Of a stretch of 64,000 nt of DNA, positions 10,180-21,999 are shown piece by piece. Within the stretch, counting starts at the first letter, position 1. The number at the start of each line of letters is the position of its first letter. The notes under the pieces were generated by a model, which had not been told where the DNA came from, ran no database searches, and worked only from the letters and a program-made list of their open reading frames with translations. The DNA lies in NCBI GenBank assembly GCA_027886175.1, contig JAJNNQ010000023.1, forward strand, positions 2,962,501-3,026,500, written 5' to 3'. The translations under genes and the position numbers were made by a program. This stretch comes from Phylloscopus collybita. Its lineage: Eukaryota; Chordata; Aves; Passeriformes; Phylloscopidae.

Positions 10180-10855
10180 GGACAGGGGACAGGGACAGGG
10201 GACAGGATGTGTCCCCTCTGTGTGTGTGAGCAGGGTGAGCAGGGTGAGCAGGGGACAAGCTGTGTCCCCTCTGTGCATAAACAGGGAGAGCAGGGGACAG
10301 GCTGTGTCCCCTCTGTGTGCATGAGCAGGGGGAGCAGGAGGAGCAGGGGGAGCAGGGGACAGGCTGTGTCCCCTCTGAGTGCATGAGCAGGGGGAGCAGG
10401 AGGAGCAGGGGGAGCAGGGGACAGGCTGTGTCCCCTCTGTGTGCATGAACAGGGGGAGCAGGGTGAGCAGGGTGAGCAGGAGACAGGATGTGTCCCCTCT
10501 GTGTGTGTGAGCAGGGTGAACAGGGTGAGCAGGGTGAGCAGGGGACAGCCTGTGTCCCCTCTGTGCATAAACAGGGGGAGCAGGGGACAGCCTGTGTCCC
10601 CTCTGTGTGCATGAGCAGGGGACAGCCTGTGTCCCCTCTGTGTGTGTGAGCAGGGGGAGCAGGGGACAGCCTGTGTCCCCTCTGTGTGCATGAGCAGGGG
10701 ACAGCCTGTGTCCCCTCTCTGTGTGTGAGCAGGGGGAGCAGGGGACAGGCTGTGTCCCCTCTGTGTGCATGAACAGGGGACAGGCTGTGTCCCCTCTCTG
10801 TGTGTGAGCAGGGGACAGGATGTGTCCCCTCTGTGCATGAGCAGGGTGAGCAGGA
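10180..10855 (+). repeat. Minisatellite built on GGACAGGCTGTGTCCCCTCT
   Basis: A composite array of about 15 units. Each has GGACAG[C/G]CTGTGTCCCCTCTGTG followed by a variable number of GAGCAGGG(G/T) short repeats, so period varies from about 35 to 70 bp. The core GGACA-(N)-TGTCC is self-complementary. The minus strand stays open for about 400 codons, which I regard as a repeat artefact. Confidence 0.93.
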
Positions 10856-10930
10856 TAAGACAAGCAGGGAGATTTGGGTGTCTGCACCCAAACTGGTGGG
10901 TCCAGTGGGTCTCTCCCTCCTCCCATGGCA

Positions 10931-10972
10931 CAGCTCAGCTCAGCTCAGCTCAGCTCAGCTCAGCTCAGCTCA
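10931..10972 (+). repeat. (CAGCT)n pentanucleotide microsatellite
   Basis: Eight perfect CAGCT units, next to the end of the preceding minisatellite. Confidence 0.95.
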
Positions 10973-13900
10973 CCCTCCTGCGGCTCCAGGCCTCTTGTCC
11001 TGGGCGTTCCCGTGCGGCCGCCGGGCATCGGCGCTGGGAGGGAAACCACAGGGAGCAGAGGAAGCGCTCAAGCCAGGGTGGAGCGAGGCTGTGGCCGGGG
11101 AAGGCTGCTCCCACGGCTGGCCTGTTCCAGACCCACCGTGCCCCGTGCAGGGATGTGCTGGGAGCACATCCCGGTGCCCCTGGATGAGGATTTACCTGCG
11201 GCAGCATCCTGCATTCCTTCTTCTTCCCATCCCTCTGTCCCAGATCTCTCTGGCTTGTGCTTTCTCCTCTGGTCTGAGCCACTTCAAAGCATTCCTGAGA
11301 GCTGCTTGTAACTCAGGGCCGGGTGGGTGTTTCAGAGCTTGTGCCACCAGGGCAGGGACATGTGGGACAGAAGGGGGTGACAGGGAGCTTTGGTCCCATC
11401 CGTGGTGCAGTGCTGGGTCCACTCCCTCCTCACAGAGGTGCTGGGCAGCTCTGCAGAAGGTGGCTGGGGAGAAAGGTGATGTGACCCAGGGCTTCTTGTT
11501 CTGAAGGAGCACCAAAGGTGGGGATCTCTCCACCCTCGGGCTGTGCACGGAGCACAGAGCCCTGGTGCCCGGGCTGGCTGTCACTGCCCCCGGGGTGTGC
11601 AGCACACAGGAACCCCAGAGCATCTTTGTGCAAAGGTGCAGGAGCTCCTGCTGATGCCCTGGAGCAACGTTTACAAACAGATGTCCAAGTGCATCTGTGT
11701 TTCACTGAGCTGGAACTGCCTTTTCCATGGGTGGCTGAGCCTGGGGTGCAGGCAGGGCACCTGGCTGTGCCTGGTGCCCTGGGCCAGGTGTAATAAATGT
11801 GGTGTGTGCCTTCAGCTGAGGAGAACAGAACCTCTCTGCCCTCACTCACACGCTGTGTGGGACCTTGGAAAGGTGCAGACCATCCCAGTGGTGTTTGTTA
11901 CACCTGACTTTGGCATGAAGTACAGGATGGATGGCCTGGAAGTCTGGTCTCTGGTCTGCTCCACAGGCCCCTGCTTGAAGGGGTCAGCACAGGCAGGGAA
12001 AGCTGCTCAGCTGGGTTTATCAGTGGAGGGAATGATAAACCACCTGTGGCAAAACTGTTCTTGAAAGGATTCTGGGCACAGAAGTGACAAATCATAGTTG
12101 GAATGGATGATTGGAGGTGTCTTTTCCAGCCTAGGTGGTTCTGTGATTCTGACATCACCAGGCTGTGCTGCTGACTCCCAGATCCACGGCCCAGTGTGGG
12201 TGCACAGGGAGAGGAGCTCAGCTCACCCTGCTCCTGCTGATGTGCTCTGAGGGTCCCAAGGGGGCTCTGGCACTGCTGCACTGGTGGAGGAGAGGAGCAG
12301 GGAGCAGGGCTCAGTCACAGCCAGCAGGAGGGCTGGGCCCTGGCTTTGCTGACTGACTGAGAGATGCTTTGGATGAAAGCAGATCCGTGCCACGCTGGGG
12401 GCCACGTCCCAGCCACTGCTCTGGCCCTAAACATGCTTTTAATTAATCTTGGCTGTGGGTGGGAAGAGCTGACTCCTGAGCTGTGTGTAGGGCTGCTGGA
12501 TGGGATGAGGGCACTCCAGGGTGGGTGGGAACTGGGCCTGGCCTCCTCTTTGAGGTCTGCTTTCCCACAGCTGCTGGGCTGGGCATGTCCCCTGGCCTTG
12601 TCCTCTGCCCGGAGAGAGCTCGGGCTTTCCTCCCAGAGCCGTGTCCCTGACCTGGGGTCCCTTCCCAGGGGGTGACAAACACCTCGAGCTTCAGGGGAAG
12701 GCACAGAAGGTGTGAGGTGAGGCTGCAGGTCTGTGCCAGGCTGACTGCCAGCTGTGGGGCAGCGAGGAGCTGCCTGCTCTGCAACAAGGTGCCAACCTCG
12801 GGTGATGCCCGTGTCTGCTGGCAGGAGGAACACCACCTCACAGAACCTGTGTGTCCCTTCTAACCCAGTTAACTCATTTCTCACACATTTCTGAAAGCTA
12901 CGAAAGCATGAAAAGCACTGAGTCTGAATGGATTTGTTTCCGGGCGTGCCTCTGCTCTGGTTTTGGGGCTGGGAGCTGTGCTGGGGGCTCTGTCCCTCCG
13001 TGCCTGGCTGCGCTGGTGGCAGTGGCCTGGAGATGGCTCTCCTGTCTTTCCCTAGCGGCCGGTCCCTTTGACTAGCTCGGGTCGCTCTACAAACCTTTAA
13101 TTGTGAACGCCGCGGGGCCTCTGGCCTCTTCCTAATAGAAAAGGAAGGGTCTGCAACTCCCTGAGCAGAGAGGATTTGGTTCCTGCCGTGGTGGGGTGAG
13201 AGGATGGGTGCAGCCGTGATGGGAAAGGATGGCTGATCTCCCAGGGAAATGATTCATGTCACCTCTGAAGTTGCACCGGGAAAGCTCATTTGGAAGAGTT
13301 AACAGATGATGATGATGAAGGTGTGATCATGACCCCTGGCTGCAGTGAGGGGCAGAGCCAGGCATGGGGGCTGTAGGTGCATCGAGGGAAGAGAAAGGGT
13401 TAATTAACCCATTGGGGATCACTCTGGATCCTTCAGTTACACCCACTACAGGTCTGCCTGTGTGTAATATCCTTAGTCTGACATGGTTTTATCCATCCTG
13501 AGCAGCAGGGACACAGCCCCTGACCGCAGTGTGTGGTTTGCAGGGGCTGTGTGGTCACAACAGAATATCTTTGGTGTTCTCAGTCCTGCCTGGGGAGCAC
13601 CACATGCCTGGACTGAGGAAGAGGAAGGGAAAGCAGGGGTGCTGTTTGTGATTGCTGGAGGTGTGAGGGGACGTACATGTTTCTTCATTTTTTGAATAAA
13701 AGTTAATCTTCTAAAGGTGTGTGTCAGGACAGAGGGGCTGAGGTTGCTTCTGATGACTTCAGCTATCTTTCCTGTCTCAGGTTTCCCTGTTACTCCTAGG
13801 AAACGGCAGATAAAAGCCTGACATGCCTCTTTGCAGTGCTTTCTCCCAGCTACACAACTTATTTGCCAGGCATTTTCCTTTTTCCTCTGGCTTACAACAC

Positions 13901-15355
13901 ACCACACGTGGGACACCGGGGCTGTGTGTTTACAGCCTGCACGGTTCCACCTCCTGTCACATCCCAGTGCACTCAGCCAGCCCTGGCTCTCAGGGACACC
14001 TTCCCCTGTGTGTCCTCAGCCCTCTGTGTGTTCTCAGTGTCCCACTGCCTGGTGCTGACCCCATCTCCTGCTGCCCTGTAAAAACCACCTGCGCCTCCAT
14101 TGCACGTCTTCTGCAGCAGCCTGTTGCGGCTGCAGCTTCTGTCTCAGCGAACAGGAGCTCCCTGCTGTGTCCCTCAGGGAAGGCTCTGGGTTTTTTGGGG
14201 GGCTCTGGAGCTGCCTCTGCAGGCTCTGTGCCTGCAGAGAGCCCCGTGCTGCTCCCAGCCCCTTTGGCCGCCGCTCCCGCCTGGCCGGCGGACGCATTCC
14301 CGGGGCTGTCTGAGGCATGTCAAGGTATGAAGCATTATCCATTTCCTGATGTCTGCTCTTTAAATCTGCTGGAAGTTTCTGCTCATCTCCCTTAAATACA
14401 GCCCCGTTGTGGGGCACAACTCATCTCTGGCCTGACAGCCCAGGTGACGCTGCTCCAGGCCGCTCTGCTGAACCCGGCCAAGCCCGGGGGCTGGAGCTGC
14501 TTTGCAGATCCTGGAGCTGCTTTGCAGATTTTTGACTTTTGCTGGATGGCTCAGAGCCTCCCAGCGAGGCAATTCCCATGCTGCTGGGGTGAGGGAGGAC
14601 ATTTCTCATGCGAGTCAGGGCTCTTCCAAGGTCCAGCATACCATAATGCTGAGCAGAGGCGAGTACGTAGTTAGGGAAGTATGTCTGGGTCAACACATGT
14701 CTCGTGTTGCCTTGATGAGCTCAGAAGCACAATCTCTGAGTCCTGTTGGCTTTTCCACACAGCTGCAGCTCGTGGACAGAGGGATTTGCTAGAGAGCAGT
14801 GGGTGCCCTGTGCTGTGTTGGGCTCAGGGCTCCCTGGCATCCCATGGGCAGCAAGCCCCATGAGAAAATGTAGGGGAAATCCCCTGCTCTGCCTCTGATG
14901 CTCTGTAAGTTCTGGGGGAAAAAAGTGTTTGTGCTGCTGTTCCCCTTTGATTTGGGGGTGAGGATCTGCTGTTTGGGTCTCTGCTGAAGCTCCCTGCTAG
15001 TTGGAGGAGTTGCAGAACTGCAGCTGGGAGCTCGGAGCTGTTTCTGGCACTGCAGTGAGGAGAGTCCCTAAAACACGGTTGTGAGTGGGACCTGGAGCTG
15101 TTCCACCTGGGCTGTTCAGTGCTTGGTGCCTGCTCTGGACAGCTGATAGAGACAGCATCCTTTGTGTGCCTGTTTAACCACTGCCCATGGATCCTGACCC
15201 ATTTGAAAGAAGTTTCTTGGGCTCTGTTCTTGGGGCTTCTTCCCAGCAGTGTCTGTTTGCAAAGGCAGCTTCTCCCTTCCTAAGGACCAGCACTGAAAAC
15301 TTGATTTCCCCATGGCTGAGCAGGGCATGGCCCACCCTGTCCTGCAGCACTTCAG
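10973..15355. other. SEPTIN9 intron, mostly unique sequence
   Basis: No exon seen. The only classified repeat is a short CR1 tail at 12085-12155. Short palindromic TTAATTAA occurs near 13400. Otherwise GC-rich unique intron without a recognisable function. Confidence 0.5.
12085..12155 (+). mobile_element. CR1 LINE 3' tail fragment
   Basis: TGGAATGGATGATTGGAGGT, then TTTTCCAGCCTAGG and TTCTGTGATTCTG match the extreme 3' end of CR1 elements. Confidence 0.65.
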
Positions 15356-15605
15356 GCTTAAATTGATTCATCTTGTACCCAGGACAAACCTGTACATTGA
15401 TTTAAATTGATTTATCCTGTACCCAGGACAAACCTGTGCATTGATTTAAATGGAATTATCCTGTACCCAGGACAAACCTGTGCATTGATTTAAATGGATT
15501 TATCCTGTAGCCAGGACAAATCTGTGCATTGATTTAAATTGATTTATCCTGTACCCAGGACAAATCTCTGCATTGATTTAAATTGATTTATGCTGTAGCC
15601 AGGTG
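15356..15605 (+). repeat. Minisatellite, 44-bp unit
   Basis: About 5.5 copies of a 44-bp unit containing TTGATTTAAATTGATTTATC and CTGTACCCAGGACAAACCTG. Period 44 is regular. Unlike most arrays here it is AT-rich. The AT-rich part has the self-complementary TTTAAA core. Confidence 0.92.
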
Positions 15606-15875
15606 CTGCTTCCCTGCCATGGGGCAACTGTGAGCCTGTGCTGCAGGATGGAGCTGCTGTTTGAGGGCAGGTGAAGTGAAAGAGCCCTTCAGTGTGAGGT
15701 TTAACAGAGTTCTGGGTGGCTGATGCCAAGAGTGTTCTTAGAGACTTATAAACAGCTCTGGGTTGTGGCTTGGGGGGAGAATGGGCAGGGGTTTACAGGT
15801 GAATAAAATGCATTAGTTTTACAAGCAAATAATCACACAATAAATCCCAGAGTGTGTTGGTTTTTTTTTTTTTCG

Positions 15876-16100
15876 TGGAATGACAGCCCAAGTTGGAAAG
15901 GATGCCAAAAATCACCTGGCCCAGCCTTTTGTGGGAAAGGGAACCTAAATAAGATTACCTAGCTCAGTGCTCAATCACATCCTGAAAACCTCTAGCAGTG
16001 GGGACTCCACCATGTCCCTGGGGAGCTTGTTCCAGTGACTGACTGTCCTCCCTGTAAAAAATGTCTTTCTTGTATCAAAACAAAGATTTTTTTTTTTCCC
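15876..16100 (-). mobile_element. CR1 LINE 3' fragment (minus strand)
   Basis: Reads as reverse complement of a CR1 tail: GTGGAATGACAGCCCAAGTT, then AACCTCTAGCAGTGGGGAC, CCACCATGTCCCTGGGGA and a segment ending near TGTCTTTCTTGTATC. Confidence 0.75.
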
Positions 16101-16973
16101 CCGTGTGAAGTCGGTGCTGCACGAACAGATCTGCATTAATTTTGTGATTGCATCATTACCAGGTAGCTTACAAACTGAAGTTGTTACAAAGCAGTTACAA
16201 AGTAGTTTTTGAAGCAAAATTCTGGTTTCCAGTGAAGGAAATTCTGGTTTCCAGTGAGGCCAGTTGGATGCAGGGGGAGCCTGCCATTGGCACTGCAGCA
16301 TCTCCAGCTTGCAGCTTTGGCCATGCTGTAACTCAAGGCTGTGGAAATAATGGTGGGGTTGCATTTCACAGAAAAATCCAACCATATTATCAGGACAATG
16401 CAAGTTTGGTCTCTGGCACTTTGGAGCAGACAAATACTCATAATTCGATCCTTTTGTTGTCTGATCTTTCTCAGAATCCCACTGGGGCAAGGCACAGAGG
16501 TGTGGGCACCCTCTGGTGTGGCTGCTTGTGAAGGAATTGGTCCATAGATTCTGAAATTACATATTCTCTCCCTGATTTCACAGCATCCCAACCTGGGCCA
16601 GCATCTGTTGATGGCAGCAGCCCAGCCCTGCCAGCTGGCACTGCCTGCCTGCATGTAGCACTTCCTCCTTCCCTCCCCAAGGCTGCAGGATGTGGGTTCT
16701 CTATTAGTTTTATTAGTTTCAGATGCTTTTTTTTTTTTTTCTTTCCAGGGTTTTGTGCTTCCATGTCTTGCTCATGGGGATGGAGGGGCCTTGGTGTCAC
16801 AGGCTTTGCTGATAAGAGAAGCTGATATGAGGGGTCTGGGGGGCAGGGAGGTGTGCTTGGTGGGTGTTTTCTGGGTGTTTTCTGGGTGCCTGATCCCTGG
16901 CAGTGACCATTGTCCATCTTGGGTGTAGCCTCTGGGAGGTTTCTGACTGCTAAAGGTGAATCTGCTGAAGGCC

Positions 16974-17169
16974 TTTAATGAATACTCACTTTAATGAATA
17001 CTCACTTTAATAAATGCCCACTTTAATAAATACTCACTTTAATAAATACTCACTTTAATAAATACCCACTTTAATAAATACTCACTTTAATAAATACTCA
17101 CTTTAATAAATGTCCACTTTAATAAATACCCAATTTAATAAATACCCACTTTAAGAAATACCCACTTTA
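16974..17169 (+). repeat. Minisatellite, 16-bp unit (ACTTTAATAAATACTC)
   Basis: About 12 units with few substitutions. Most contain TAATAAA, so the sense strand has roughly nine AATAAA hexamers in 200 bp of intron. Confidence 0.94.
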
Positions 17170-17433
17170 TCCTCCATCCCCTGTCTAGCCTCTGGTCTAG
17201 GTAGCCACCCCAAAGCATCAGGGTCACTCTGCCCTTCAGCAGCTGCATCCCACCGTCCTGGGCGCTGCTTTCCAGCGAAGGGCGGATGTGTCAGCATGCC
17301 CGGAGGCTGCGGCCGTCATCCCTTTGACTCACGGGTCTGTCACTGCCGCTGACTCATCCCCATCCCCATCCCCAGGGATGTGCCGGGGCTGGGAGCGGGA
17401 TGCCGGGGGCCGGGCGGGGGCGACAGCTCCGGG

Positions 17434-18131
17434 GACACGGGTCCTGAGTGTGTGACACGGGTCCTGACTGTGTGACACGGGTCCCGAGTGTGTGAGACGG
17501 GTCCCGAGTGTGTGAGACAGGTCCCGAGTGTGTGACACGGGTCCTGAGTGTCTGACACGGGTCCCGAGTGTGTGACACGGGTCCTGAGTGTGTGACACGG
17601 GTCCTGACTGTGTGACACGGGTCCTGAGTGTCTGACACGGGTCCCGAGTGTGTGACACGGGTCCTGAGTGTGTGACACGGGTCCTGAGTGTCTGACACGG
17701 GTGCCGAGTGTGTGACACGGGTCCTGAGTGTGTGACACGGGTCCTGAGTGTGTGAGACGTGTCCTGAGTGTGTGACACGGGTCCCCAGTGTGTGACACGG
17801 GTCCCGAGTGTGTGAGACGGGTCCTGAGTGTGTGACACGGGTGCCGAGTGTGTAACACGGGTCCAGAGTGTGTGACACGGGTCCCGAGTGTGTGACACGG
17901 GTCTCGAGTGTGTGACACGGGTCTCCAGTGTGTGACAGGGGTCGTGAGTGTCTTACACGGGTCCTGAGTGTGTGACACGGGTCCCAAGAGCAGAACACCA
18001 ATCCCGAGTGTGTGACATGGATCTCGAGAGCAGAACACGAGTCCCGAGTATGTGACACGGGTCCCGAGTATGTGACACGGGTCCCGAGTGTGTGACACGG
18101 GTACTGAGAGCAGAACACGGCTGCTGAGTTC
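17434..18131 (+). repeat. Minisatellite, 20-bp unit (GTCCTGAGTGTGTGACACGG) in strict register
   Basis: About 35 units. The repeat phase is unchanged from 17441 to 18120: every 60th base starts a new unit, so there is no net indel over 34 copies, only substitutions. Near the 3' end a variant half-unit, AGAGCAGAACAC, replaces the TGTGTGACAC part in several copies (from about 17990). All three minus-strand frames stay largely open because the unit lacks stops. Confidence 0.95.
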
Positions 18132-18817
18132 GTGTCACTGTCGCCAGTGCGGGACAGGGATGCGCGGCCGCGGGGAGCGGTGCTGAGGCGCTCGGGGGAA
18201 TGCAGACGCCCCTGGCTCACCCCACCCGGGGGCTGCAGGGATGAGGTGGGCACTGCCACCTTCCCTGCCCAGCCCCCGGAGCTGCCAGGGCTGCCTGCAA
18301 TCCCTGCTCCAGCCGCCTTCCAGCCTCCCCCTGCCATCTGCAGCGCTTCTCCCCCGCCCCAGGGACCTCCCTTCACCCTCGGTGTCCTGCTTGGATTTCA
18401 CCTCTGAAAGGTTCTGTCTGGCTGTAAAAGCAAATAACTGCCGAGGTTTAGAACCCAAGACAGTAAATTCTGATTTATGTCCTTACAGGGAGGGGGTTTA
18501 TTTATTAGAATGGACAACGTTTATCACTACGGTGCACAGGGCACAGCAGTGATAAATATTAAAAAAAAAAATGCATAAAGCATAGGGGTGCCCCTCTCCT
18601 AAAAGCATCAGGGTTCTCCTCTCCTGAACAGATTTGCTTTTTGGCACGGCTTTTATTTACTGGTGAGTCAGGATTTGAGCAGCAGCAGGAGGGAATGATC
18701 TCGTGGCACTTTGAAGCGGGGCCGTCGGAGCTCCTCTTCCTGCTCTTGCACCGAGTCCCTTGTTGTGAATCATTCACCACGTGTGCTCTCACTTCCCCGG
18801 TGGAAAAAAGAAAAAAA

Positions 18818-19082
18818 AGGCAACAACTGACAGAAGGAGAGGACACAGTCTTAAGCTGCACCAAGGGAAATACAGGTTGGATATCAGGAAGAAGTTTTTC
18901 GCAGAAAGAGTGATAAAGTGTTGGAATGGCCTGCCTGGGGAAGTGGTGGAGTCACCATCCCTGGATGTGTTTAAGGAAAGATTGGATCTGGAACTTGGTG
19001 CCATGGTCCAGTTGAGGTGTTAGAGCATGGGTTGGACTTGATGATCTTGAAGGTCTCTTCCAACCTAAAAATTCTGTGAAAA
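18818..19082 (+). mobile_element. CR1 LINE 3' fragment (plus strand)
   Basis: Ordered CR1 3' landmarks: ACAGGTTGGATATCAGGAAG, TGGAATGGCCTGCCTGG, CATCCCTGGATGTGTTTAAG, GGTTGGACTTGATGATCTTG and CTTCCAACCTAAAAATTCTG. Close in sequence to the copies at 25345 and 44609. Confidence 0.9.
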
Positions 19083-20799
19083 TGAGGTGGATGCCTCCTG
19101 CTTTCCCTTGGCACTTGAGGATCCCCTGCAAGGCAGCTGCCAGGGGTTTGTGGTGGCAGGGCTGGTGGTGGGACCCTGGCATTGTCAGCACCCCAGGCAG
19201 GGCTGGGATGGGGCTCCCTCGGGCTGTGGGCAGTAGTAGCTGGTTGCCTCGGTTCCTGCAGCCCTGAGTGCCCTGGCAGGCTGGCACTGAATCCTCAGAG
19301 GGGAAACTGAGGCCAGGACAAAGACAAAAGACAAAAGGAGTTCTTAGTCTCAGGAGCAGTCCCACAGTTTAATGCAGAACCTGCACCTTGGGGTCCTGAC
19401 CAGAGTAAGAGCCCAAGCAGGTGGCTGGGAGCGGTTTTGTGCAATTTGGGAAGAGGATGGGGGAAGTGAGGGGTCAATGGGGACTGACCCAGGGGGAGGT
19501 GAGGCACAGGTGGTGTCAGGTGAGGGGTGTGCAGGGATTTCTGGGAAAGGCAGTGCTGTACAACATTTTGTGTGGGTTTATACATATATATACATAACCC
19601 AAAACACCCAGTGCAAACATAACAAAACTACTCAGTGCAATACAACAGCTGGTGCTGATTGGAGATGTGGAGCTGGGGTGTAGGTGGACATCAGGCTGGA
19701 GTTGTTCTCACTGGATCTGTCTGTGCTGGGAGGTGTGGGCCAAAGAGCAAGAGCATGGGGTTTATTCTCTGCTGGCAGTGCCCATTCCTCAGGCATTGAA
19801 GGCGTGGCTGGCACAGGCAGAACTTCCTCTGGAGAGATGCTGGTGCTGCCAGGGCCAGATTCACAGCCACAGCACTGGCTGATGTGTCCCTTGCCTGCCC
19901 TTCTCATCAGCAAGAGCCATCTGATCTCCTGTGTTCCCTGGGGAGATGGAAGAGCACAAAAATCTGGTCATCCCTTCCCTGCTGTTTTCTGCTGAAGTAT
20001 TTAAACTTGGCCCTCTCTTTCCCTGGAAATCAGGATGGTCCTACCATTTCCCCCAGTTCTCTCTGCCCATCCCTGAAACATTTCGTTTTGCTTAATTGTT
20101 CCCCTTCCCCCTGTGGCTTTTCTTGGCTCTGTAAAGTGACAAGGCTGGAGCTGCCACTCCAGGAACACTCACCAAGAGAGTTTGTGTTTAATTGTTCACA
20201 GATTTATCAAGATAGAGGCAAAGCAGCCTACCTCGAGAGCAGATAAGCTGTTGGGCCATGAAGAGGGCTTCAGCACCTAAACTATTTCCCAGTTCTCCCC
20301 TTTCTTGCATTCTTTGATCCATTCAAGTGGAGAACTGGTCAAACCTGACTTTAGCTGCCTGAAAAGCCCTTGCTGATCTCTGTATTGACAGCTGCTCCTC
20401 AGGGGAGGGAGCCTGGTTGGAAAACCACCGAGGTTGGCGAGCTGTTGGTTGTTTTGGGGTGTGATTTTTTTTTTTCCCCCCAGAAAATATGAGAAGTTCC
20501 CAGTGGGTGGAGAGGGAAAGTGAGCTATGAAATTGTGAGTCCCGTGCTCTCTGTTGAAACACACCCTGGGGAAGGCATATCCTCCATAAACAGCAGTGCT
20601 GGCCACGGACCAGGAAACCCTTCCCTCCCCGCTCCCCTCGGCAGCAGAGCCCGGTGCTGTGGGCGGTGTTTCCATCCAGAGGGGCTGCTCCTGGATCCTG
20701 CTCCTGGGCCTCCTCAGCCCCTGAGACACCCTGGAGAAGCCTCTGGAAGCCTGGAGAAGCTGGTTGTCCTCTGGGGCTCTCTTCCCTTTGCTCATCCGT
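19083..20799. other. SEPTIN9 intron, unassigned
   Basis: No exon seen. 19300-19660 is AT/CA-rich on its right side (TACATATATATACATA near 19582) and ends GCAATACAACA; this could be the start of a minus-strand LTR, but no partner edge or target duplication was found. Confidence 0.35.
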
Positions 20800-21290
20800 T
20801 TGTTCCAGTAACTGGTGTTACTGGTGTCACTGGTGCTCCAGTGACTGTTTGTTGCAGAAACTGATGTTACTGGTCTCACTGGTCTTACTGGTGCTCCAGT
20901 AACTGTTTGCTGCAGTAACTGGTGTTACTGGTGTTACTGGTGCTCCAGTGACTTTTTGCTGCATTAACTGGTGTTCCTGATGTTCCAGTGGCTGCTGCAT
21001 TAACTGGTGTTACTGGTCTTACTGGTGCTCCAGTGACTGTTGTTACTCCAGTTACTCCAGTAACTGGTGTTACTGGTGCTCCAGTGACTGTTTTTTTGCA
21101 GTAATTGGTGTTCCAGTGACTGTTTGCTGCAGTAACTGGTGTTACTGGTGTTCCTGGTGTTCCTGGTGTTCCAGTGACTGTTTGCTGCAGTAACTGGTAT
21201 TACTGGTGTTACTGGTGTTACTGGTGTTCCAGTGACTGTTGTTACTCCAGTTACTCCAGTAACTGGTGTTCCTGGTGGTGCTGGGCTCTG
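20800..21290 (+). repeat. Minisatellite of GGTGTTACT/GTGCTCCAGTGACTG units with hairpins
   Basis: A higher-order array mixes TGGTGTTAC triplet-like steps with CCAGTGACTGTTTGCTGCAG modules. CCAGTAACTGGTGTTACTGG (20805-20824 and again 21057-21076) is a perfect 8-bp-stem, 4-nt-loop inverted repeat, and shorter CCAGT/ACTGG pairs recur throughout. Confidence 0.9.
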
Positions 21291-21999
21291 TGCTGGCTGT
21301 GCTGTGAGGCCAGGGGAGGATGTTCCCTGAGCACTGGTGGAGCTGTGTGCTTTGGTTCCTGCTCCTGGCCTTGCCCTAAAATGACACAGCAGGAGGTTGT
21401 GCCGAGGCACTGGTCTTGCCTTGCTGTGGGCACACCTGTGCAGCAGGGCTGTGCAGCAGCTGGGGTGCTCACACTGCTCTCCATCTCATGGCTGGTCCCC
21501 AGATTGAGTAAAACCCACCTCTGGTGTCCTCTGCTCACCTCTGTGGCAGCTCCACAGCTCCCTCTTCATCTCAAGGCTGCTCAGACTGGCCCTTTGTCTG
21601 CAGCTGGAGAGGAAACTTTATCTTGCCCAGCACAAGGGCAGAGGGTGACAGCCAGAGGCACAGGGGGTGGAGGAAGGGGATATTTGACAGTGGGTGATTT
21701 GGTTGTGGGGGCTGAAGGGCTGCCACAGAGCTGTGGGAATCACACAAGTGCTGCAGGCCAGCAGGAAGAAAAGGTATTTTGGAGAAAAGGGCCTCGGAGG
21801 CAGCAGGAGGGGGGTATCAGGAGGGTTTGAGCAGCAAGGGTGGGGTCTCAGCCTGAGCCCTCCCTCTCTTGGCTCCTTGCCTTCCTCCCCCTCCTCTCTC
21901 TGTGTGCAGTTTCCCGGTGTAGGCTGGCAGAGCCCCTGCTCTGTCTCTGGTGAAGCTCAGGTTTGCCTGCTCACCCAGGATTTGCTCCTCTGTCAAGAG

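Noticed and set aside
9707..10926. Two minus-strand open frames of about 400 codons
   Set aside because: They run through the (TG)n tract and the 10180-10855 minisatellite; several frames are open at once, as expected for a stop-free repeat.
17434..18131. CRISPR-like array
   Set aside because: Repeats are directly adjacent without unique spacers, and the sequence is vertebrate.
17340..18376. Minus-strand frames of 250-340 codons (His/Thr/Arg/Pro repeats)
   Set aside because: All three frames are open because the 20-bp unit lacks stops on that strand; no unique coding sequence at either end.
19300..19650. Possible minus-strand LTR ending GCAATACAACA
   Set aside because: Only one plausible edge; no matching end, target duplication or second copy in the window.
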